DNA of 64,000 bases from Protula sp. h YS-2021 (GCA_949752745.1 OX457024.1:112577414-112641413); one strand, 5' to 3'. Counted from the first letter of the stretch, positions 50,241 through 63,248 are shown. Numbers and translations: made by a program. Notes: generated by a model not told the origin, from the letters alone.

Positions 50241-52013
50241 CATTCAACACGTATCGCTTGTCGTCATATGGGGAGAGAGCTACTTTCCTCAACTTCTCCG
50301 AGAAAAAAGCTGGTGGTCATGACTTCGAAAAATGTGCAATGCAGCAATCGTTTGAGTGTGGTTGAACAAACTGTCTCTATACTGCATATGTTAAATACGT
50401 CTTTGACAAGCTCGAGTGATATCTTTAGCGTATGTTTTTCTTTTCCACCACACATTAAACTGTATATTTTTGGTCTGAGTCCAACAAACTCTTCAATGGA
50501 GATGCCTGCCATCTCATCCTTTATTTTCCCAAGCACTTTTTGTTTGAGCTGGAATGTAGGAATGATATGGCGGATAGTCACTTGTGTCAAACAGGTCAGC
50601 ATCTTGCTGCATATCCTTGTAGATATCTTCCTTTTCTATGGCATAACATAGACTTTCGGTGTCGCTGAACAACAACTCTGCATTGCTATACTTGGCCATG
50701 ATGTAATTGTAATGAAAGTTGAACATAAGCACTTTGCTGAGGTCGAGAATGGTGAAGCGAACTTGAATGGGTTTATCCAGAAGCAAATCCACTTTGCACA
50801 AATGTACGGCAGTCAAATCTTCATTGAAAATTTTGAATTTGTGGAAAGAAGGTGTGGCTACGAGTTTCTTGAACCGCTTTTCCTTGTTATCCAGTTCAAC
50901 ATTGATTCGCTTTCTCACATTTCAATGGTTTTACCAAACACAGAGTTGTTCATCAGTTTAAAGAAGTCTTTCTCAAACGGGTTCTTGGCCAATTTTCTCT
51001 TTTCACTTTGGTGACTTTCAATCCCAGTGAGACGTACTGTTGTAAATTCCTATAATAAAGTACATATTTCTTCTTGTCAGACAAGTTAGGAATGAGCTTT
51101 TCACTGGGTTTGTCTTTCATGTTCAGATCTTTCCGCAGCTTCTGACTGTGCCCTGACAATTCTCCAACTTTCACACATTTCCGTTCTGGACCCACTGGGA
51201 AGTGATTGTTACGATGATGGATTTTATGTTGATATTCAAAATCCACTTCCAAAATGTATCCAATGTCGTCATCTTCAGCCACATCCATGAAGTTGAGGGA
51301 GTCTGGCTCACACACCCACATAAATCCTCTTTGTGACATGCTTTGCAACAAGGCCCAGCCAAGTGGTTGCTTGGTATCTCAGAATTGTAATCTGCTACGT
51401 AGGGGTTATTTGCTTTCGTATACTTGTGCCTGATCACAGATATTCCTCCACGTAGGCCTTGTCCAACCATTTGGTACATGTCAATGTCAGTGATTAATTC
51501 CAACTTCACCATTCTCGCTTTTAACATAGCATCCCACAACAGTTCTGGAGCTGTATAATAATGAGCAGGATCCAATTTTACGTATTTTGGCATACTTGAC
51601 GAAAATTTTCAAACATTTCAATCAGCAGTAGCACATCTGATTTCAGGTACAGGTCGGGGTATTCACCGAATGTGGTGCAGTTGAATGTATCCCACATCTT
51701 CTGCGCGTGAGCATAATCCTCATCACTAATGCTGACTTTAAAACTTGTCCTTTGATGGTAGCTGCGTTTCAGCAAGCTTGGACGGTTCGTCCACGTAATC
51801 ATAGGGGTACACTCCCTTTCTGAGCAGCAAATCTTGTTGGTTACTATCTTGGATGTGAGAAGTCATGTTGTAGAAGTTATCTTTCCCTTCTGTAGCAAGG
51901 TTAGATACCAACTTCTGTAGAGAGGTACTTATGAACTGAAAGCTGTCTGAACTGAAAGCTGTCCGTAAATGGTGAATTTCCTCCATGATCAGATGACTGC
52001 TATAGCCTCGCAA
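50197..52013 (-). pseudogene. Protein-primed DNA polymerase B (Polinton type), frameshifted
   Basis: Minus-strand pieces run in order from 52013. Exonuclease-side text (SDSFQFISTSLQKLVSNLA) is first. GEYPDLYLKSDVLLLIEMFENF is next, followed by YVKLDPAHYYTAPELLWDAM and GQGLRGGISVIRHKYTKANN. Palm and fingers text then covers GYILEVDFEYQ, LSDKKKYVLYYRNLQQYVSL and MAKYSNAELLFSDTESLCY (motif C DTES for the usual DTDS). The C-terminal FVGLRPKIYSLMCGG and SPYDDKRYVLNDG come last. The stop is at 50197. At least five frame shifts. The N-terminal end is lost into an ATT microsatellite. The family replicates linear DNA from a protein primer. Confidence 0.75.
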
Positions 52014-52026
52014 CTCTTTATCCGTG

Positions 52027-52222
<196 letters not shown>

Positions 52223-52275
52223 AAACGGGTTCTCAATATGTTTAGCTGGGACAATTTTGTCTAATATTCTGAGGG

Positions 52276-52617
52276 ATGGAAGTGGTGCAGGAAGAAAGAA
52301 ATAAAAGGAATAATATTGAAGAAGATGAAGTCACTTTGCTAGCATTTCATGCACAAAACAAATTGGCCAACCTCGACCTCGAACGTATTGGTAAACGCGT
52401 GCATCTAGCACCAAGGAACAGAACCTGTGTGGAGGTTTTAAAATTATTCCTTAACGATGCGAAAGTTCTCTATCCAATATACCCAAGGTCCCGATCAATG
52501 TCGCCAGTTTTTAGATTTTGTGACTGTCATTTTGATAGCGAAAATGAGTTTATTGCATGCAAAGTGTGTTTACCTTTCCAAGGTAACTGTGCGCAGGGAA
52601 ATGCCATCACAGAATAA
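52276..52617 (+). CDS. Short unrecognised ORF
   Basis: 113 codons, MEVVQEERNKRNNIEEDEVT, with a CDCHFDSENEFIACKVC segment near the C-terminus that could be metal-binding. No homologue is recognised. It lies just behind the ATT run and may be part of the decayed element. Confidence 0.25.
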   Translation: MEVVQEERNKRNNIEEDEVTLLAFHAQNKLANLDLERIGKRVHLAPRNRTCVEVLKLFLNDAKVLYPIYPRSRSMSPVFRFCDCHFDSENEFIACKVCLPFQGNCAQGNAITE

Positions 52618-53106
52618 AATGTAATACTACTTTTCACTGACTTCAAGTTTAAGGATTACCATTTAAGGTGCGAGGAAGGGAGCTACTTAATTAAAGAGGG
52701 TATGGAGATACTAATTACGGACCTGACAGATGATGCCATGTCGGAGAGGAGGGAGGGAGGAGGGTCATATGATCTGCACAAATCTGTTATGTGTGCATTT
52801 TGTACCAGAACTACATTTACCACTCTTTTATTATTACCCTTCTGTGTGCAGTTTACTATTGCAACATAAGTCAATGGATGCATTTTTCAGAGTCCTCCTC
52901 TCCCCCTCCTTCTCTCTTCCAGTGATTTTTCTTTGTTTTTGTATGTTAAGATTTTAAGTTACCTAGGATTAGACTTTAAAACATGTTTAGATAACGATTC
53001 TGTTAAACTTTTTAAAAAATCGAGAAAAAAGGAATATTTCTTACCTGAGCTTGCAGGAAATAAATTCTGCTGATCTTAAGCAAACAAAAATTGATTAAAA
53101 TTTCAG

Positions 53107-53219
53107 TGTTTGTGCATAATAATGTGCATGCATTGCAACCAATATTGTGAGACCCGCTATGGGAATATTCGTAGCTGTTTTCGAAGCGAAGATTTATCGT
53201 GCTGTGCACCGAATTTATA
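53107..53219 (+). other. Possible Cys-rich exon
   Basis: After an acceptor AAATTTCAG the phase-0 frame reads CLCIIMCMHCNQYC and later SCFRSEDLSCC before a stop, ten Cys in 37 codons. No good donor is present, so it would be a terminal exon or a remnant. Confidence 0.25.
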
Positions 53220-53370
53220 GCTTAATTTGGTTAGAGAGCTAAAAAGGTTGAATTTTTATGGATGTGGAATATCAGATGTGAGGTTAATTGAAAACGTTTA
53301 GCAATGGCCGAACCTAGGACAAAAAGAGTAGTTTAATTGCAAATATGAATCATTTTATTCATTTCAGCTC

Positions 53371-54103
53371 ATGACGGATTGTATCATCCTCACTCAAACC
53401 AGCCGTTTGCAGACAGTAAACACTGATAAATCCATAGTAATGACTGATTCGTATCAACCAACTTCAACCAGCCATTTTAAGACGTCAACCACTACTACAC
53501 CAGAGCTAAAGACGACAACACATTTGTCATGTTCTCGTTTTCAAAAGACGAAGGGATTAAAGAATTACTTATTATTCTTCGGCGTCATCTGAACGTGCTA
53601 CTAAGACCTGGTCTTTTAGGACGTTAACCACGTAACCACAGAGGCTAATTGCTGGCGTGCGATTGCATAAAATGCGTCAACCCAAGACTGTTACCCAACA
53701 ATCGGCGCTATCTGAACGAACCACTACGACCACGCCTTTGAAGACCTTAATCACTACCACGCCGCAACTGCCGGTAACTGAGTACTCGCGATTTCAAAAG
53801 ACGCGTCAGCCAGGGATTGTTACCCAACAATCGACGTTATCTGAACGTCCTAACATCAGCAGTGTTTTTCAGGCTTTAACTGCCGCTACAGTTGTGACAC
53901 TGAGTAATAAGTCAACAATATCCTTGACTACACTCTCGTTGATGCTAACAAGTATTGTCATAGCGATTACAGTGATGGCTGTTCGGATTGTTTTGTTTTG
54001 TGTGTTAACAAGAGTGGAAGAGTGTCCGGCACGGAAGAAGGATCACAGCAGCGTTGACGGTGACAATAACTCGGGGGGGGGGGTCAAGCGTTACAATTTA
54101 TGA
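53371..54103 (+). pseudogene. Thr-rich single-pass membrane protein, repeat-bearing
   Basis: An acceptor TTCATTTCAG precedes 53368. The text is Thr/Ser-rich and made of about 150-bp repeats each containing SRFQKT ... QPKTVTQQSALSER. The first unit has lost frame (stop at 53590). From 53657 the frame is open for 148 codons: two repeats, a hydrophobic helix (LMLTSIVIAITVMAVRIVLF) and a Lys-rich cytoplasmic tail ending 54103. A mucin-like extracellular stalk on a type I membrane protein is the likely form. The N-terminal extracellular domain is not seen. Confidence 0.45.
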
Positions 54104-54396
54104 ACTACGTAGTCGTCTGGGGGAGCGATAATCCACTCAATCAAAAGAAGAAGACACAAAGAAGGACCATATGAGCTTCAAGAATGTTGCAACTTAATCT
54201 GCGTGAGTATTACTTAATTTTCACATTGACAAACACCTATAGAAAATATAAAGGCGTGCATATTTTACCTTTTCATAGCATCTTTTTCTCTCATTTGCTA
54301 ACATCTGATATTGAAGCGTTTTAAAAATTAGTTAGAATCATTCTGCTTATAATATTATACCATTATAGTGTTTTTTGTATTTAGCGAGGGGAAAGC

Positions 54397-54892
54397 ATGC
54401 TCTTTACAATTATATTTTTTATATTTTGTAGTTGTCATAGAGATCTGGGTTATGTTTTCTGTAATGGCTACAAAATATATGAATGGCCAGATTTTTATTT
54501 CAATAATGGGATAATACATATGTCATTTTTAGAAACACTTATCCAAACTCTTCCTATTCTAGAGGCGGATGAATACACCGAGTGTAAAGTGTTACAGTTA
54601 TTTGATTGCCCATTATTAAACTGTTCAGACATTGTTGACTAAGCCAAAGACAACCAGATGTAAAAATTTTGACCGATAAAGATTGTTCCAGAAGCTCTGC
54701 CACTACTGAAACTCTGACTAATGAAATTAACAGTACACCTCCAACTGCCCAGAAAAAACTATATCCCTCCGTGGCACGGGGCATAATGAGGAAACTTTTC
54801 GAAATACCTGAATTTTCTCGTCAATTGTGTCTATATTATTAGTGGTTGCTGTTGTACTTTTGGCTTACGGAATGTATCGTTTCAAGAAATGA
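54397..54892 (+). pseudogene. Signal-bearing membrane protein fragment
   Basis: It starts MLFTIIFFIFCSCHRDLGYV (signal peptide-like) and continues GYKIYEWPDFYF and CKVLQLFDCPLLNC, a spaced Cys and hydrophobic pattern reminiscent of LRR-like ectodomains, to a stop at 54640. In shifted frames follow KDCSRSSATTETLTNEIN and a membrane helix, SILLVVAVVLLAYGMYRFKK, to a stop at 54892. Layout parallels the preceding Thr-rich membrane gene. It is probably a decayed copy of a lineage-specific surface-protein family. Confidence 0.4.
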
Positions 54893-55606
54893 TTATATTA
54901 CAAGAGACAACCTGCACATTTCTTTGAAACGGAAAAGCGAACTGCAAACAGAAACTGTATTATAATTGACTTACCAGTTGTCTCTCCACATCGACCGGTC
55001 GTTCTAGTTATTGTCTTTGCTTGATGCGTCATTAACTAAAGCTGCAAAATATATTTAAGTTAGTTTATAGACCATTTCTTTTTTCTGGGGGCGTTATGAA
55101 CACTACAGTAAAACCTGTCTGTGGTTACTCCTGGATAATGTAGTCGATAATGGACGAAGTTTATCAGCTCTGCTATTTCGTTGAGATATTTTTAGAAACA
55201 AAATTGCTTTTTTATCGACAATAGATATTATTACACCATTATAGCATCTTAAACCTGGATAATACGGACACCTTACTAAGGTGGAAACATATTGACAGTT
55301 CAGAAACTGTTAAAATGCATTAGCTAGGTTTTCCTGTAGTTCACTACAAGAATATTGTACACAAAGAAAGGATATTATTACTTACAAATCTTTCAAATAA
55401 ACGAATGATATCCAAGGGTAAAATACGAACATTTCTTATGCCTATTTTTCAAATGTAAAGATGGTAGTAAAAGTAATATATTTTTAAAAGAAAAAATAAC
55501 TCTGATAGGAAATTAAGATCATATGAGTTGATTACACGAAATGAATGTCCATCTAAAGTGGAAAACAACTGCTTGAATTTGTGTATTATTTGTTGTATGT
55601 TACTGT

Positions 55607-55801
55607 GTCAAATATGACAAAAAACTTTTGTTGGTTGTTTAATATGAATAATTATACCAGTCTAAATATGATAAATTCCCGGGAGATTCGGGATGTATGG
55701 TAACTTGCCACTTTACCTGAAGCCGTGCAGAGTTGCACTTTGGTATCCTTGACAACGTAAAACATGTGCAACTTTGGCGAATCAGGTCCACGGAAGTCAT
55801 T
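55607..55801 (-). repeat. Inverted partner of the repeat at 46874-47056
   Basis: Minus-strand reading gives GCAAGTTACCATACATCCCG and GACTTCCGTGGACCTGATTC, colinear with the first copy with roughly one change in four or five bases by eye. Confidence 0.6.
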
Positions 55802-58073
55802 ATAAAAGATTTTTGTATTAAGTGGAATGGTTATTCGACAGAATCACAAGACATGTGAAGGATGTAAATATGAACTCTTGTGAAGAAGATATCAGGTATT
55901 TATTGCCTTCTGTGTTGATTAATTTAGCTAGGAACTGGTTATAGAATGTAAACAAAACAGGCAGCTCGTCATTTGGCAAGGCAATTTGTTTACAATGGTT
56001 TCTTTGCTAAGCCATTTAGCTTGCAGAAATGCCAATTGTGACGTGTAATTCTGTGAGTCTTGAGAGACATTAATGCCTGGCTCGGTTTTAAAGGCATATT
56101 TTGAACATATTATCTGTCAGAAACTGTCCGAGAACATTGGTTGGGCTTTCAATGTATAGGGTGTTTTGAATGGATTAATTAGTGGTTCATTGAGATAATC
56201 GTACTTCTTAAAAGTATTATTTGAATGTCTATATATTGAAATGCTATTTGAAGGGCAATAGTGAGGTAAATGTATATTTGTAACACCTGGCCGTGTGTTC
56301 CTGGTTGTCGCTGAGGCAATGCTGTGGGATTCTCGATGTGATCGTTACAAGTTAGCGTGCTACGAGTCTGCCTGTCAAGGTACTGTGCGTGTCTGGGACG
56401 CTGTGTGTGTTCTTCTCTGCTGAATCAGCATTTCACGGTACTGTACGCGTTTGGGCGCTTCGTCTGTGGTCATCGTGAAGCTTAGTATCAAAGTACTGTG
56501 CATATCGGAAGATTTGTGGGAGTTTCGCCGTGGAACAGTGTGTCAAGTACACCGCAGTGTGTGAGACATTTTTGGGTATTTATTTATTTATGTATTTATT
56601 TATTTAGCTAGCTTGTACTGTGGGCAGGTCTGTGATAAAGTTGGTTTAAATGGGTGGATTATGTCATATTTATTGGTGTTTATATTATAAATAAAATTCT
56701 CGTTGTTTAAATATTTGCCTTGTCACTGTGTTTTTTTTTACTACCGGCCACTCATTTGCTTATTTAGCCTATAATAAAAATCACATCCATGACATATTGA
56801 TGAAGTGTTTTAAGTATAATTTTAGTTTTGCACATAATAATTTAAAGTTTCTTCAATTTTAAAAATGTGCTTGACATCGAGTCATTGAATTTTTGTGTGA
56901 GAACATACTTCAGTTGTAAAAAATTCATGCATTTTATTGTGAAAGCTGTTAATCTATTGGTAATTCTTCTAATAAATATAGCTGTACTAAAAGAGTATTG
57001 CTATCATTCATTTGTCGGTATTACTTTGTCAGCTGACATTTCATTAATATTATTTTCCAAAGGAAAGAGGATAAGGTTTTCCAGTCATTGGTTTACTTTT
57101 CTCATGCAAGATCTATATCATTTGAAAATAATAACAATTTGGGCAATAATGAGTTACTCCTTAAAATGCCACATTCTTCCATGAGAATGAGATGTATAAC
57201 ACGAGATGTATAATTACTACTTTTATCATTTAAGTAGAGGCTCAAAATATTATCAGTCAGTCCTTTTCTTTTACCTTTAATCTTCACTTATATCAATTTT
57301 CGAGCTGGTATTTAACATCAGGCATCAGCTTTTGCAAAAAGTTAAATGCTTTGGCATAAGGGCACCCGTGATATTTTCATCACTTTTTTTCGTCAGAAAC
57401 TACCGGTCCGATTGACACCAAACTTTCGCAGTATATAGAACGTGACATAAACTAGTTCTATCAATATTTTTTATTTGTCATTTATGGTTGTTTTCAAGGT
57501 CAAATCAATACACAAAGAGAGGGTAATTTTTCCTTTCTTCTGCACTGTGCAAAGGCTGATGCTCGCTGTGCATAGTTTGCTATTACCTCACAACTCACAG
57601 CTAAGGCCTGCTGTACACACAATGGAGGTTTGGCGCATTGCTAAACAATATGTACATGTGTGTGAATGCAATATGGCTCGAGATCAGTTGAACTTTTACA
57701 AATTAATTGACTTAAAATTTAATATCGTGCATTTCTGTGTGCATCGCTTTAATGCAATATGACATATAAAATATTATATATATATATATATATAAAAGCA
57801 AGCTCAGCCAATTTACGGATAAACAACAAAGGGCTAACAACATGCTCTAAACAACATGGCTAATTCTAAAGATATTTTTTTAATTTGGATTTTGACGATT
57901 TTCTAAATTCATCTTTAAAGGAAGAATGAACAGCAACAAACAACAACTTGGTGAGTTTACACTTTTCAGATTTATCGATGTCTTAAGACTGATATATAAC
58001 ACAATAGGTCTCTTTCATTCTACATAACTACAGATAGGTTTACCAATGCGAGATTATTTCAGCTCTATCATTT

Positions 58074-58207
<134 letters not shown>

Positions 58208-58503
58208 GTTAATATTATTTAATAATAATTTATTTACTTATTTTATTAATAGGCTGTAGCCACCGGCGTCAAGTGCTTTATCATCCGATATCAAAGTGAA
58301 AAATAATGGGAAGCCGAAAGCAGAAAGAAGAGAAAACGCTCTGACGATTAAATACATTTCCGGAAGGTTTGAGACTAAAATTTATCAAAATAATCTTTTC
58401 TTTTTGACACGCTCCATCTCTGTGATTTGTAAGGGCGCAGAAACCAGATTTTTATCGCGAAAAACCCCGGGAAGTTATTGTTACTTTATTATGGACCGGC
58501 TGA

Positions 58504-59137
58504 AACGGGGTTCTTTTCTGTCTTGTAAAAGTAGACATCAAGGTGGATGAAAAGGACTATGCACAGTTGAGTCAATTTTTACCCTCTTTTGTAATTGCGC
58601 AATTCCATTTAGTGCAATTGGCGAAACATTGCAAAATTACTTGAACAATACCCAACGAACTAGTGAAGGAAAAGACCTTTCCTAAAGCTCGATTTCTCGT
58701 GGGAGATATGAGGTGTGAGGGAATTACGCTAAGCAACGAGCTGCTTAAGTGGTACATCAGCCACGGTCTTGTTGTCACCAAAATTTATGAAGTCGTAGAA
58801 TTAAAAAAAAGTGGAGTTTTCTTCAGACGCCAGACGAACAGGTGATTTAGACCCAAAAAAAGACTTTTTGGCGATCTGTTTAAATTAACTGGTAATTCTG
58901 CATGTGATTCTTTAATCATGGACGTTAGTCGTTTCTCTAGCATAAAATTGGATAATGCACTATGAACACGTGAGAGTTGGGATTTTTTTTTCATTTTACA
59001 ATATGCCAAACTTAGAATGTTAGAATTTAACTGCGACTTTTTGACCAAATTTCTTGATCCCACAATGTGTGTCTTTTGTCAAATAGACACGGACTCTCTT
59101 TACCCGGACTCTCTTTATATAGAGCACTGTGACACCT
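58504..59137 (+). pseudogene. Second DNA polymerase B fragment (protein-primed type)
   Basis: Plus-strand text: VDIKVDEKDYAQLSQFLPSF (about 58530-58590), then KTFPKARFLVGDMRCEGITL and WYISHGLVVTKIYEVVE (58670-58800), then FGDLFKLTGNSACDSLIMD with the KxxGNSxxx box (58865-58925), then ILQYAKLRMLEFNCDFL and QIDTDSLY with the catalytic DTDS at 59086-59097. Several stops and frame shifts. The landmarks are those of the viral/organellar DNA polymerase B group, but the sequence differs from the polymerase at 50-52 kb, so it comes from a different element lineage. Confidence 0.65.
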
Positions 59138-61142
59138 TTGTAAGTTGAAAGCATATGTGTATGTGCTCAGAGGCCTCTGCAGTGACAGAGAAAATGAGGG
59201 TGGAGTGGTGCGCTTTCTTTGCCGACCTTGCTGTGATTCCCACAAGCGGTACGCCCGCTGACTGCAGGGCTTGTTTAAGCTTGAGTTTGAAGGTAATGAA
59301 ATGAGCATAATGAAACAACATATAACATTTTTGACAATTTTTATTTTATGGATATGTTTACAAATCTAAAATAAAAATTGCAAAATATTGTTGTTTCTTG
59401 GATAATTATGAAATAATTATTATCATAACTATATGTGCATAAAGCTGTAAATATATATCGAGATTGCTACCTAAAATTTTGAAATTGTTATCTAAATAAA
59501 ATAATTAATTTGCAAGTGAGTCGCAAAAATTCCGCAGTGTTGTCTAATGGCAAGAAAATGGCTGACCAGTGTAACCCATCTCTATCTTTGTGGCGGCAGA
59601 TATTACGGATTTATTAACTAAAACCACAGGGGGGTTTTGAAGGAAAGAATTTCTTTATTTACATCTTTATTTCCATCTTTGATTCTGTAAAACTACAAAA
59701 ATAAAATAAAAAAGAGCAATATTAGAATCGTGTCTGCTTAAGCAGAGTCGATATCTTAAGTACCGCATTACAAATTCATGAAAATGGTGTGCAAAATGCA
59801 CAACCACGCATATTTTCAGTTCTTCCTTGTAATTTATTCTTTGAATAAAATTTTAATTTTATATCATATTATTATTGAGACAAACAAAGACCAATTTATT
59901 AAAGTACTTTCTTACCCATTGTGCCCTGTGTAAGAGTTTAAATTTAAATCCAAAAACAACCCGGAATTCGGCCCACCAGCGACCGCGGCTAGACTATAAC
60001 TAATGAAAAGAGCGCTATTCAGTTCTTTCATAGTAGCTGAAAGCATAAGGGGGGAAATCAGTCAACCTTAGCCCTTTAAAATCGCGGGCTTTTATCAAGG
60101 CACCCCAAAAATTGTCAAACAACGACGAACCGCACGTTTCACAAAATATGTCACAAATCAAATAATACGTCAAATAAAAACAATTAAAAACATTTGCTTA
60201 TCATAAATTACAGCACTTAAGTGGTGGTCTGGTGGTCATTCTGACCAATAAAATAGCTGTCTATTTTTTTCCTTTTTTTGTTTCGGGGGATTGACAAAAA
60301 TGAGCTTTCCCCCTTCCAATGGTCCTTTGTCCCAAACTAAAATTACAACCCCACCCGTATTACATTAATTCCGGTGTTATTTAGATTTTATCTAAGTGTT
60401 TATATTATCTCACACTTTATTAATAGATATTATTTCACCTTATGAAAGCAATTTTAATTATACAAAAGTCACAAAAACATTTCATGAAATCACAAAATTC
60501 ACAAAATATTTATGAAATCACAAATATCACACTATTTGATGAAATCAAAAACGTGCTTGTAACAAAATGTGTACAAACAAATATTGTGAACGTCTCCTTG
60601 GTGGGGAATATCCCGGAACCTAGCCACACATACATTAAGATTCAACAAGTAAAACTAATTCATGGACAGGCCTAACAAGAATACTTGTATGGGACCGTCT
60701 GCCTTTATTATCTAAGCATCTATCACTCACTTCTCATAAGCTTGTCATCGAAAACGAACGTTTTAATCACCCGTGCTAAATTCCACATATTACGCGGGAC
60801 ATTTTCTCCTCGCTAATTAAGCCAATATTACTTGTCTTTAAATTTCTCCTTTCTCTCCTCCATTTGGATCTTACCTGTAGATTTTGGAGTTACTCTTTTC
60901 TCCACCTTCTGCAGAACTGCTGTACTAAATATTGCAACATTCGCCAACGCTTTACAGAATAAACATCGTGATGTTTAAATTCTCCTGTTGGGGGTAAAAC
61001 AACATTTGATTTCATCATAATAAGATTTTTTGGGGATAACGGTGTGAGAATTCGGGTCATTTATGTTTAGCACTGTCAAGGGGCGACTCTTCAACACTGA
61101 CATCACTTTACATAAGAATGTACGAAGAGACTCATCGTCTAA
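59138..61142. other. Gene-free stretch
   Basis: A GC-richer segment at 59150-59300 may extend the polymerase remnant (CAFFADLAVIPTSGTPADC). The rest is AT-rich, with simple CACAAAA-type repeats at 60460-60535. No gene is supported. Confidence 0.4.
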
Positions 61143-61469
61143 CTATCTGCTATGCTGACAGAGCAGCACATTCAAAACACTTCGAGTACTTCGTATGAGT
61201 CGTTCCCACACCCCTGTCATGTGACTTGCTGTTGGAGTCTTGAATCGAATTTCGAAATCACAATCATGCTTCTTCAAATATTCTCTAACAGTACTCTCAT
61301 CAATACACAAGACTGAGTTTCTTAGCTCTCGTTTTGCACCGATGAAATTGGTTCCTTGGTCACACCTAAGAAGTCGAAGTGGACCCCTTATACTAAAAAA
61401 TCTTCTGAGTGCCTTTATGAAAGAGTCGAATTTGCAACTTCGATGAGAACTGCTCTGGACTGTAAGCAA
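61143..61469 (-). pseudogene. BEL/Pao retrotransposon integrase fragment
   Basis: An open frame of 108 codons reads SFIKALRRFFSIRGPLRLLR, CDQGTNFIGAKRELR and then PTASHMTGVWERLIRSTRSV. These are the central Asp (DQGTNF) and the PxxSHxxGVWER landmark of BEL/Pao integrases; the spacing to the terminal Glu position (WERLIR) is normal. Upstream domains are absent. It abuts the virus-like element near 61490. Confidence 0.75.
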
Positions 61470-61479
61470 GGAAAGAGAA

Positions 61480-61605
61480 CGCCATAACTCTTAAGTTCCT
61501 TACGTCTAAGGCAGGACATACTAAACATGTAAATTCTTTTACAGCTGATAACATTTCTTCTCGATATGTGTTTTTTGCATAATATATTGTATAATATACT
61601 GCCAT
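61480..61605 (-). pseudogene. Small element gene, 3' truncated (copy of 32296-32658)
   Basis: Begins MAVYYTIYYAKNTYREEMLS with EFTCLVCPALDV after a stop-free 25 codons. The ATG overlaps the stop of the previous gene (TAATG). Similarity to the copy at 32296 stops near 61500, where BEL/Pao-linked sequence begins. Confidence 0.45.
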
Positions 61606-62226
61606 TATACTGCAATATAGATTAACCACTCTCTCACTTCATCAAACAGTCTTGGATCAAATCGAGCAAAGTGATATGCTGCTCTCAGTCGTACTCTGCA
61701 GATACTGTTAGTGAGCCGCACTTGTTGCAGAAGTTGCCTGGTTCACACAACTTGCAATTGTACTTGTGGCAGTGACAATCATAATCCTCAGCATGTCAGT
61801 AAGCTCCACAATATTCACAGGTAAGTCCAAGTTGATTTTGCACGTTCATATTCTCCAATTGAACTTCAGCCAGTTTCTTCTTAGATGACATTCCGTACAT
61901 GGTAATAAGGTTGAGTTGATGTTATCCATCTCCTGAAGCAATGTCTCCCATTCACCATCATTCATGTTGATGTAATACTTGTATACTGTCCCTTCAAACA
62001 GTGATGCATGCACAAAACTCACATAGCGCATGTCTTGGAATGAAATGACTTCAAGCAAGTTTGAAGCCAATGTCGCGTACTCTTGTTAAGTTCAAACACA
62101 CAATCTTCCACAAGGATGGTGATAAAGCAAGCTATCTCTCTCCACGTTTGATTCGAAGAAACAGCCCAAATTGTCCATGCTCTACAGTAAGTTTGCTCTA
62201 ATTTTAAAGCTGCTTGTCTTCTCCAT
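61605..62226 (-). pseudogene. YVSF...INMNDGEW element protein, second copy
   Basis: The start at 62226 is followed by frames with LGCFFESNVERD and HHPCGRLCV, then LLEVISFQDMRYVSFVHASL and YKYYINMNDGEWETLLQEMD (62000-61900). LGLTCEYCGAY and CHCHKYNCKLCEPGNFCNKC (around 61790-61710) form a dense Cys/His cluster. AAYHFARFDPRLFDEVREW and the stop at 61605-61607 end it. Relative to 30108-32278 the central 1.2 kb is missing, joined at the Cys/His cluster, consistent with recombination between the two clusters of the longer copy. Confidence 0.5.
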
Positions 62227-62263
62227 GGCTGCGCGTTGAATGATGACTTCACATGTATGGGCA

Positions 62264-63205
62264 TCACATGTATGTTTTCATTAGATGGTTGCAAAATCGA
62301 GGAGTTATCTCGTTGAAACCATCAAGAAAGGTTGTTGGCAAACTGTCTGTTAGAGATTGTCTCATGACGATTACTAAAAAGTCTCCTCGTTTGCGACTAC
62401 CTGTTATCCACTCAACGAGCATTGGCATGGTGAAATATCCTTTTCAAAGAGGTAGGCCATCATATCATACACCTTAATTCCTTCTACAACGTATTTAAAA
62501 CCATGTAGCATGACCTTTGCACATTTCGAATCGTGATCCTCATCAACACACTTTTGTGCCGGTAAACACAAAGTCTTAAAAAGTTCCTCATGAAGGCTTC
62601 CAATAAGTTGAACGAAACATGCTGTGGGAACATGTTGTATGTTTCCTTCCAACATGTAGATAAGCTGAATGACGGTATTGACTTCTTCCGTTAGGTACAT
62701 GTACGTGTGTTGGTCAAAAAAAGTCTTCTTCACATAAACACCATAAAATGTTGCTAGTTTCGTGACGTCTTCCTCAGCAACAGGAATGGCCTTGCTCAAT
62801 TCAAATTTAGATTTGAGATGCTTGCCGCCGTCGTTGTCGTCATTGTCGTGTGTCGTTGTCGTCATCGTAGTCGCCGTCATCGCTTGACATGTCCACTTCT
62901 TCTTCCGCATTTGCAACCCAGAACGAGTAGTCAGGTCCCTCAGGTTCTGGCATTTCTTGCTGCACTGTAGACACGTCTGACGGAGCACCTAACGCTTCCT
63001 CAGACTTTCTTTGCTGTACTGCAGACACGTCTGACGGAGACCCTAATGCTTCCTCCAAGGCTTTCTCAGCCTCTGCCATTGTACTTAAGAACGCAGCTTT
63101 CTAATCAGCTGTTAAAACTGTATCTGTAAAAGCTGTTGTTTCGTGGCCAAACAGGTCATCAATGTCCATGTTGCTAGCTGAATGGGCTTTCAGAGACGTT
63201 GCCAT
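62264..63205 (-). pseudogene. Unrecognised acidic element protein
   Basis: The start at 63205, about 45 bp after a TATA box, reads MATSLKAHSASNMDIDDLFG. There is one stop (63101-63103). A 17-residue duplication (EEALGSPSDVSAVQQ / EEALGAPSDVSTVQQ) and an Asp-rich run follow. After a frame shift near 62850 comes an open 150-residue helical domain (LSKAIPVAEEDVTKLATFYG, LIGSLHEELFKTLCLPAQKC). The end is at 62264, NEITPRFCNHLMKTYM. No family is recognised; it lies first in the element's gene order. Confidence 0.45.
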
Positions 63206-63248
63206 GATGTTTCGGCGATACAATTGTTATGGCATTGACGAACTGTCC

